DNA of 64,000 nucleotides, taken from the NCBI GenBank assembly GCA_037783545.1, contig JBBELK010000162.1:2604001-2668000 (forward strand), written 5' to 3'. Origin of the DNA: Henricia sp. BOLD:AAB3569 (lineage: Eukaryota > Echinodermata > Asteroidea > Spinulosida > Echinasteridae). The notes under the pieces were generated by a model. The model saw only the letters and a program-made list of their open reading frames with translations, was not told where the DNA came from and ran no database searches. Shown here in pieces: positions 57,010 to 64,000 of this stretch. Made by a program: the position numbers and the translations under genes. The stretch's first letter is position 1. Each line of letters starts with the position of its first letter.

Positions 57010-58921
57010 GTGTGTCCCAAATACCGGCAAATTTGGAAATCAAGGAATTTTCCAACCAACTTCAAATTGTGCATGCTCCAAACTGTATATATTCCGCACT
57101 TGTCATGCAAAATTGACAGATTTTCGCTGGGAAATGACGGAGAAATTTCAGAGTTTAGGGAAAACGGAGCTCGGCTACGTGGTTATTCCCCTAACCGTGG
57201 CTGTTGGGACACCCTGCGCTGCGCTGGTGTACATTTGTACGGCCGTTGACTTACCCCAGATTGTGACGGGAATTAGGTCAAAGTGTGTCCCAAATCCCGG
57301 CAAATTTGGAAATCAAGGAATTTTCCAACCAACTTCAAATTTTGCATGCTCCAAACTGTATATATTCCGCACTTGTCATGCAAAATTGACAGATTTTCGC
57401 TGGGAAATGACGGAAAAATTTCAGAGTTTAGGGAAAACGGAGCTCGGCTACGTGGTTATTCCCCTAACCGTGGCTGTTGGGACACCCTGCGCTGCGCTGG
57501 TGTACATTTGTACGGCCGTTGACTCACCCCAGATTGTGACGGGAATTAGGTCAAAGTGTGTCCCAAATGCCGGCAAATTTGGAAATCAAGGAATTTTCCA
57601 ACCAACTTCAAATTTTGCATGCTCCAAACTGTATATATTCCGCACTTGTCATGCAAAATTGACAGATTTTCGCTGGGAAATTACGGAGAAATTTCAGAGT
57701 TTAGGGAAAACGGAGCTCGGCTACGTGGTTATGTCCCTAACCGTGGCTGTTGGGACACCCTGCGCTGCGCTGGTGTACATTTGTACGGCCGTTGACTCAC
57801 CCCAGATTGTGACGGGAATTAGGTCAAAGTGTGTCCCAAATGCCGGCAAATTTGGAAATCAAGGAATTTTCCAACCAACTTCAAATTTTGCATGCTCCAA
57901 ACTGTATATATTCCGCACTTGTCATGCAAAATTGACAGATTTTCGCTGGGAAATGACGGAGAAATTTCAGAGTTTAGGGAAAACGGAGCTCGGCTACGTG
58001 GTTATTCCCCTAACCGTGGCTGTTGGGACACCCTGCGCTGCGCTGGTGTACATTTGTACGGCCGTTGACTCACCCCAGATTGTGACGGGAATTAGGTCAA
58101 AGTGTGTCCCAAATGCCGGCAAATTTGGAAATCAAGGAATTGTCCAACCAACTTCAAATTTTGCATGCTCCAAACTGTATATATTCCGCACTTGTCATGC
58201 AAAATTGACAGATTTTCGCTGGGAAATGACGGAGAAATTTCAGGGTTTAGGGAAAACGGAGCTCGGCTACGTGGTTATTCCCCTAACCGTGGCTGTTGGG
58301 ACACCCTGCGCTGCGCTGGTGTACATTTGTACGGCCGTTGACTCACCCCAGATTGTGACGGGAATTAGGTCAAAGTGTGTCCCAAATAACGGCAAATTTG
58401 GAAATCAAGGAATTTTCCAACCAACTTCAAATTTTGCATGCTCCAAACTGTATATATTCCGCACTTGTCATGCAAAATTGACAGATTTTCCCTGGGAAAT
58501 GACGGAGAAATTTCAGGGTTTAGGGAAAACGGAGCTCGGCTACGTGGTTATTCCCGTAACCGTGGCTGTTGGGACACCCTGCGCTGCGCTGGTGTACATT
58601 TGTACGGCCGTTGACTCACCCCAGATTGTGACGGGAATTAGGTCAAAGTGTGTCCCAAATGCCGGCAAATTTGGAAATCAAGGAATTTTCCAACCAACTT
58701 CAAATTTTGCATGCTCCAAACTGTATATATTCCGCACTTGTCATGCAAAATTGACAGATTTTCGCTCGGAAATGACGGAGAAATTTCAGAGTTTAGGGAA
58801 AACGGAGCTCGGCTACGTGGTTATTCCCCCTAACCGTGGCTGTTGGGACACCCTGCGCTGCGCTGGTGTACATTTGTACGGCCGTTGACTCACCCCAGAT
58901 TGTGACGGGAATTAGGTCAAA
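57010..58921. repeat. Satellite B HOR, 7-mer of 1912 bp, copy 2
   Basis: Same seven-monomer order as 51548-53459, including CGCTCGG and the five-C closing monomer. Private changes: CAAATTGTGC near 57064, ACGGAAAAATTT near 57412, GGAAATTACGG near 57677 and ATTCCCGTAACC near 58551. Confidence 0.92.
58648..58921. repeat. 274-bp satellite B monomer with five-C run, 6 of 6
   Basis: Five-C run at about 58827, with CGCTCGG like copy 4; closes 7-mer copy 2. Confidence 0.88.
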
Positions 58922-61900
58922 GTGTGTCCCAAATACCGGCAAATTTGGAAATCAAGGAATTTTCCAACCAACTTCAAATTTTGCATGCTCCAAACTGTAT
59001 ATATTCCGCACTTGTCATGCAAAATTGACAGATTTTCGCTGGGAAATGACGGAGAAATTTCAGAGTTTAGGGAAAACGGAGCTCGGCTACGTGGTTATTC
59101 CCCTAACCGTGGCTGTTGGGACACCCTGCGCTGCGCTGGTGTACATTTGTACGGCCGTTGACTTACCCCAGATTGTGACGGGAATTAGGTCAAAGTGTGT
59201 CCCAAATCCGGCAAATTTGGAAATCAAGGAATTTTCCAACCAACTTCAAATTTTGCATGCTCCAAACTGTATATATTCCGCACTTGTCATGCAAAATTGA
59301 CAGATTTTCGCTGGGAAATGACGGAGAAATTTCAGAGTTTAGGGAAAACGGAGCTCGGCTACGTGGTTATTCCCTAACCGTGGCTGTTGGGACACCCTGC
59401 GCTGCGCTGGTGTACATTTGTACGGCCGTTGACTCACCCCAGATTGTGACGGGAATTAGGTCAAAGTGTGTCCCAAATGCCGGCAAATTTGGAAATCAAG
59501 GAATTTTCCAACCAACTTCAAATTTTGCATGCTCCAAACTGTATATATTCCGCACTTGTCATGCAAAATTGACAGATTTTCGCTGGGAAATGACGGAGAA
59601 ATTTCAGAGTTTAGGGAAAACGGAGCTCGGCTACGTGGTTATGTCCCTAACCGTGGCTGTTGGGACACCCTGCGCTGCGCTGGTGTACATTTGTACGGCC
59701 GTTGACTCACCCCAGATTGTGACGGGAATTAGGTCAAAGTGTGTCCCAAATGCCGGCAAATTTGGAAATCAAGGAATTTTCCAACCAACTTCAAATTTTG
59801 CATGCTCCAAACTGTATATATTCCGCACTTGTCATGCAAAATTGACAGATTTTCGCTGGGAAATGACGGAGAAATTTCAGAGTTTAGGGAAAACGGAGCT
59901 CGGCTACGTGGTTATTCCCCTAACCGTGGCTGTTGGGACACCCTGCGCTGCGCTGGTGTACATTTGTACGGCCGTTGACTCACCCCAGATTGTGACGGGA
60001 ATTAGGTCAAAGTGTGTCCCAAATGCCGGCAAATTTGGAAATCAAGGAATTGTCCAACCAACTTCAAATTTTGCATGCTCCAAACTGTATATATTCCGCA
60101 CTTGTCATGCAAAATTGACAGATTTTCGCTGGGAAATGACGGAGAAATTTCAGGGTTTAGGGAAAACGGAGCTCGGCTACGTGGTTATTCCCCTAACCGT
60201 GGCTGTTGGGACACCCTGCGCTGCGCTGGTGTACATTTGTACGGCCGTTGACTCACCCCAGATTGTGACGGGAATTAGGTCAAAGTGTGTCCCAAATAAC
60301 GGCAAATTTGGAAATCAAGGAATTTTCCAACCAACTTCAAATTTTGCATGCTCCAAACTGTATATATTCCGCACTTGTCATGCAAAATTGACAGATTTTC
60401 GCTGGGAAATGACGGAGAAATTTCAGAGTTTAGGGAAAACGGAGCTCGGCTACGTGGTTATTCCCCTAACCGTGGCTGTTGGGACACCCTGCGCTGCGCT
60501 GGTGTACATTTGTACGGCCGTTGACTCACCCCAGATTGTGACGGGAATTAGGTCAAAGTGTGTCCCAAATGCCGGCAAATTTGGAAATCAAGGAATTGTC
60601 CAACCAACTTCAAATTTTGCATGCTCCAAACTGTATATATTCCGCACTTGTCATGCAAAATTGACAGATTTTCGCTGGGAAATGACGGAGAAATTTCAGG
60701 GTTTAGGGAAAACGGAGCTCGGCTACGTGGTTATTCCCCTAACCGTGGCTGTTGGGACACCCTGCGCTGCGCTGGTGTACATTTGTACGGCCGTTGACTC
60801 ACCCCAGATTGTGACGGGAATTAGGTCAAAGTGTGTCCCAAATAACGGCAAATTTGGAAATCAAGGAATTTTCCAACCAACTTCAAATTTTGCATGCTCC
60901 AAACTGTATATATTCCGCACTTGTCATGCAAAATTGACAGATTTTCGCTGGGAAATGACGGAGAAATTTCAGAGTTTAGGGAAAACGGAGCTCGGCTACG
61001 TGGTTATTCCCCTAACCGTGGCTGTTGGGACACCCTGCGCTGCGCTGGTGTACATTTGTACGGCCGTTGACTCACCCCAGATTGTGACGGGAATTAGGTC
61101 AAAGTGTGTCCCAAATGCCGGCAAATTTGGAAATCAAGGAATTTTCCAACCAACTTCAAATTTTGCATGCTCCAAACTGTATATATTCCGCACTTGTCAT
61201 GCAAAATTGACAGATTTTCGCTGGGAAATGACGGAGAAATTTCAGAGTTTAGGGAAAACGGAGCTCGGCTACGTGGTTATTCCCTTAACCGTGGCTGTTG
61301 GGACACCCTGCGCTGCGCTGGTGTACATTTGTACGGCCGTTGACTCACCCCAGATTGTGACGGGAATTAGGTCAAAGTGTGTCCCAAATCCCGGCAAATT
61401 TGGAAATCAAGGAATTTTCCAACCAACTTCAAATTTTGCATGCTCCAAACTGTATATATTCCGCACTTGTCATGCAAAATTGACAGATTTTCGCTGGGAA
61501 ATGACGGAGAAATTTCAGAGTTTAGGGAAAACGGAGCTCGGCTACGTGGTTATTCCCCTAACCGTGGCTGTTGGGACACCCTGCGCTGCGCTGGTGTACA
61601 TTTGTACGGCCGTTGACTCACCCCAGATTGTGACGGGAATTAGGTCAAAGTGTGTCCCAAATGCCGGCAAATTTGGAAATCAAGGAATTTTCCAACCAAC
61701 TTCAAATTTTGCATGCTCCAAACTGTATATATTCCGCACTTGTCATGCAAAATTGACAGATTTTCGCTGGGAAATGACGGAGAAATTTCAGGGTTTAGGG
61801 AAAACGGAGCTCGGCTACGTGGTTATTCCCCTAACCGTGGCTGTTGGGACACCCTGCGCTGCGCTGGTGTACATTTGTACGGCCGTTGACTCACCCCAGA

Positions 61901-62740
61901 TTGTGACGGGAATTAGGTCAAAGTGTGTCCCAAATGCCGGCAAATTTGGAAATCAAGGAATTTTCCAACCAACTTCAAATTTTGCATGCTCCAAACTGTA
62001 TATATTCCGCACTTGTCATGCAAAATTGACAGATTTTCGCTGGGAAATGACGGAGAAATTTCAGAGTTTAGGGAAAACGGAGCTCGGCTACGTGGTTATT
62101 CCCCTAACCGTGGCTGTTGGGACACCCTGCGCTGCGCTGGTGTACATTTGTACGGCCGTTGACTCACCCCAGATTGTGACGGGAATTAGGTCAAAGTGTG
62201 TCCCAAATGCCGGCAAATTTGGAAATCAAGGAATTTTCCAACCAACTTCAAATTTTGCATGCTCCAAACTGTATATATTCCGCACTTGTCATGCAAAATT
62301 GACAGATTTTCGCCGGGAAATGACGGAGAAATTTCAGAGTTTAGGGAAAACGGAGCTCGGCTACGTGGTTATTCCCCTAACCGTGGCTGTTGGGACACCC
62401 TGCGCTGCGCTGGTGTACATTTGTACGGCCGTTGACTCACCCCAGATTGTGAAGGGAATTAGGTCAAAGTGTGTCCCAAATCCGGCAAATTTGGAAATCA
62501 AGGAATTTTCCAACCAACTTCAAATTTTGCATGCTCCAAACTGTATATATTCCGCACTTGTCATGCAAAATTGACAGATTTTCGCTGGGAAATGACGGAG
62601 AAATTTCAGAGTTTAGGGAAAACGGAGCTCGGCTACGTGGTTATTCCCCTAACCGTGGCTGTTGGGACACCCTGCGCTGCGCTGGTGTACATTTGTACGG
62701 CCGTTGACTCACCCCAGATTGTGACGGGAATTAGGTCAAA
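58922..62740. repeat. Satellite B HOR, second expanded unit (incomplete match)
   Basis: Starts like the 13-mer: AATACCGGC, TTACCCC/AAATCCGG, GTTATGTCCC (59641), then GGAATTGTCC/AATAACGGC pairs at 60012-60557 and 60558-61103. From 61104 the order departs from the 13-mer, with an AAATCCCGG monomer and plain monomers. Two single-base losses (AAATCCGG at 59209 and ATTCCCTAACC at 59370) shift the frame. Confidence 0.85.
59197..62574 (+). other. Stop-free frame through satellite B, 1125 codons (not considered a gene)
   Basis: Runs between two monomers that have AAATCCGG (one C lost, 59209 and 62481). Near its start a second one-base loss (about 59370) moves it into the usual open frame. Same 91-residue period and same objections as the other open frames. 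Confidence 0.83.
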
Positions 62741-64000
62741 GTGTGTCCCAAATGCCGGCAAATTTGGAAATCAAGGAATTTTCCAACCAACTTCAAATTT
62801 TGCATGCTCCAAACTGTATATATTCCGCACTTGTCATGCAAAATTGACCGATTTTCGCTGGGGGAAATGACGGAGAAATTTCAGAGTTTAGGGAAAGCGG
62901 AGCTCGGCTACGTGGTTATTCCCCTAACCGTGGCTGTTGGGACACCCTGCGCTGCGCTGGTGTACATTTGTACGGCCGTTGACTCACCCCAGATTGTGAC
63001 GGGAATTAGGTCAAAGTGTGTCCCAAATGCCGGCAAATTTGGAAATCAAGGAATTTTCCAACCAACTTCAAATTTTGCATGCTCCAAACTGTATATATTC
63101 CGCACTTGTCATGCAAAATTGACAGATTTTCGCTGGGAAATGACGGAGAAATTTCAGAGTTTAGGGAAAACGGAGCTCGGCTACGTGGTTATTCCTAACC
63201 GTGGCTGTTGGGACACCCTGCGCTGCGCTGGTGTACATTTGTACGGCCGTTGACTCACCCCAGATTGTGACGGGAATTAGGTCAAAGTGTGTCCCAAATA
63301 GCCGGCAAATTTGGAAATCAAGGAATTTTCCAACCAACTTCAAATTTTGCATGCTCCAAACTGTATATCTTCCGCACTTGTCATGCAAAATTGACAGATT
63401 TTCGCTGGGAAATGACGGAGAAATTTCAGAGTTTAGGGAAAACGGAGCTCGGCTACGTGGTTATTTCCCTAACCGTGGCTGTTGGGACACCCTGCGCTGC
63501 GCTGGTGTACATTTGTACGGCCGTTGACTCACCCCAGATTGTGACAGGGAATTAGGTCAAAGTGTGTCCCAAATGCCGGCAAATTTGGAAATCAAGGAAT
63601 TTTCCAACCAACTTCAAATTTTGCATGCTCCAAACTGTATATATTCCGCACTTGTCATGCAAAATTGACAGATTTTCGCTGGGAAATGACGGAGAAATTT
63701 CAGAGTTTAGGGAAACGGACCTCGGCTACGTGGTTATTCCCCTAACCGTGGCTGTTGGGACACCCTGCGCTGCGCTGGTGTACATTTGTACGGCCGTTGA
63801 CTCACCCCAGATTGAGACGGGAATTAGGTCAAAGTGTGTCCCAAATGCCGGCAATTTTGGAAATCAAGGAATTTTCCAACCAACTTCAAATTTTGCATGC
63901 TCCAAACTGTATATATTCCGCACTTGTCATGCAAAATTGACAGATTTTCGCTGGGAAATGACGGAGAAATTTCAGGGTTTAGGGAAAACGGAGCTCGGCT
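62741..64000. repeat. Satellite B right-edge monomers with scattered indels
   Basis: Monomers at 62741, 63016, 63287 and later have CTGGGGGAAATG (+2, about 62860), ATTCCTAACC (-2, about 63194), AAATAGCCGG (+1, about 63299), GTGACAGGG (+1, about 63544) and GGGAAACGGACCTCGG (-1, about 63713). The array continues past the window. Either array decay or read error. Confidence 0.8.

Larger units (their letters stand above)
21446..64000. repeat. Satellite B array: 273-bp tandem repeat, about 157 monomers
   Basis: Head-to-tail array counted from the recurring AAAGTGTGTCCCAAAT segment; nearly all spacings are 273 bp, with exceptions of 247, 262, 214, 267-275 bp. GC is about 46.5% by hand count. All monomers point the same way and nothing interrupts them. 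There is no recognisable similarity to the satellite A monomer. One forward frame of the monomer is stop-free and, because 273 is a multiple of three, stays open across many repeats; I judge this non-coding (see the open-frame entries). The array runs off the right edge of the window. Satellite identity is certain; a centromeric role is inference from size and HOR structure. Confidence 0.98.

Noticed and set aside
63161-63388. Minus-strand frames in B at 42471-42665, 43671-43895, 45190-45372 and 63161-63388
   Set aside because: They appear only in the indel-dense segments, where frame shifts remove the usual stops.
1-64000. CRISPR array
   Set aside because: Repeats are 205 and 273 bp with no unique spacers between short repeats.
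1-64000. Transposon, LTR or rolling-circle element inside the arrays
   Set aside because: No interruption of monomer phase other than small indels and the listed deletions, and no reverse transcriptase, integrase or transposase frame.
1-64000. rDNA spacer, tRNA or snRNA gene clusters
   Set aside because: I could see no cloverleaf, box A/B pattern or rRNA core sequence in either monomer.
21446-64000. Genuine tandem-repeat surface protein encoded by B
   Set aside because: No unique N- or C-terminal coding sequence, frame repeatedly broken by shared deletions and one-base changes, and no sign that substitutions avoid changing amino acids.
1-64000. Inverted monomers or an array strand switch
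   Set aside because: All monomers of both families read in the same direction throughout.
1-64000. Naming the species from the monomers
   Set aside because: Neither monomer matches a satellite I can recall with confidence, and GC content alone does not identify a lineage.

Overview
The window is satellite DNA from end to end. I see no protein-coding gene, tRNA, rRNA, transposon, CRISPR array or other single-copy sequence on either strand. Two unrelated tandem repeats, both head-to-tail in one orientation, fill all 64 kb and abut directly near base 21445. Large tandem arrays built into nested higher-order repeats (HORs), with no intervening sequence, point to a eukaryotic nuclear genome, most likely (peri)centromeric or other constitutive heterochromatin. 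I do not recognise either monomer, so I name no species or lineage.

Satellite A (1-21445; about 108 monomers; about 44% GC) has a 205/206-bp monomer. Ten monomers share one 66-bp internal deletion (140-bp form), all in the left half. Five share a net -1 indel signature around an altered GTGCGAACTG segment. Combinations of marker variants recur at 1372 bp (7-mer), 755/756 bp (4-mer block), 2260/2261 bp (11-mer) and 1231 bp (6-mer), so different stretches were amplified by different HOR units. Each full monomer has a PmeI site (GTTTAAAC) and a 31-bp dyad.

Satellite B (21446-64000; about 157 monomers; about 46.5% GC) has a 273-bp monomer. It falls into domains: (i) 21446-29807, marked by seven monomers with the same 26-bp deletion and by HORs of 2, 4, 5 and 6 monomers; (ii) 29808-32467, transitional, with two unique deletion monomers; (iii) 32468-about 46.6 kb, a 17- to 19-monomer HOR present about three times, the third copy being riddled with single-base indels; (iv) 46.6-51.5 kb, mixed; (v) 51548-about 62.7 kb, a 7-mer HOR of 1912 bp alternating with a 13-mer expansion of it; (vi) the last about 1.3 kb, again with scattered indels.

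Because 273 is 3 x 91 and one forward frame of the B monomer has no stop, B contains open frames of up to 1588 codons. They start and stop where indels or deletions reset the frame, and the marker substitutions are mostly amino-acid-changing. I therefore treat them as a by-product of the repeat length, not as genes. The points of interest are the clean A/B junction, dyad symmetries in both unrelated monomers, recurrent marker deletions with short junctional homology, nested HOR evolution, and a segment that looks like uncorrected long-read error.
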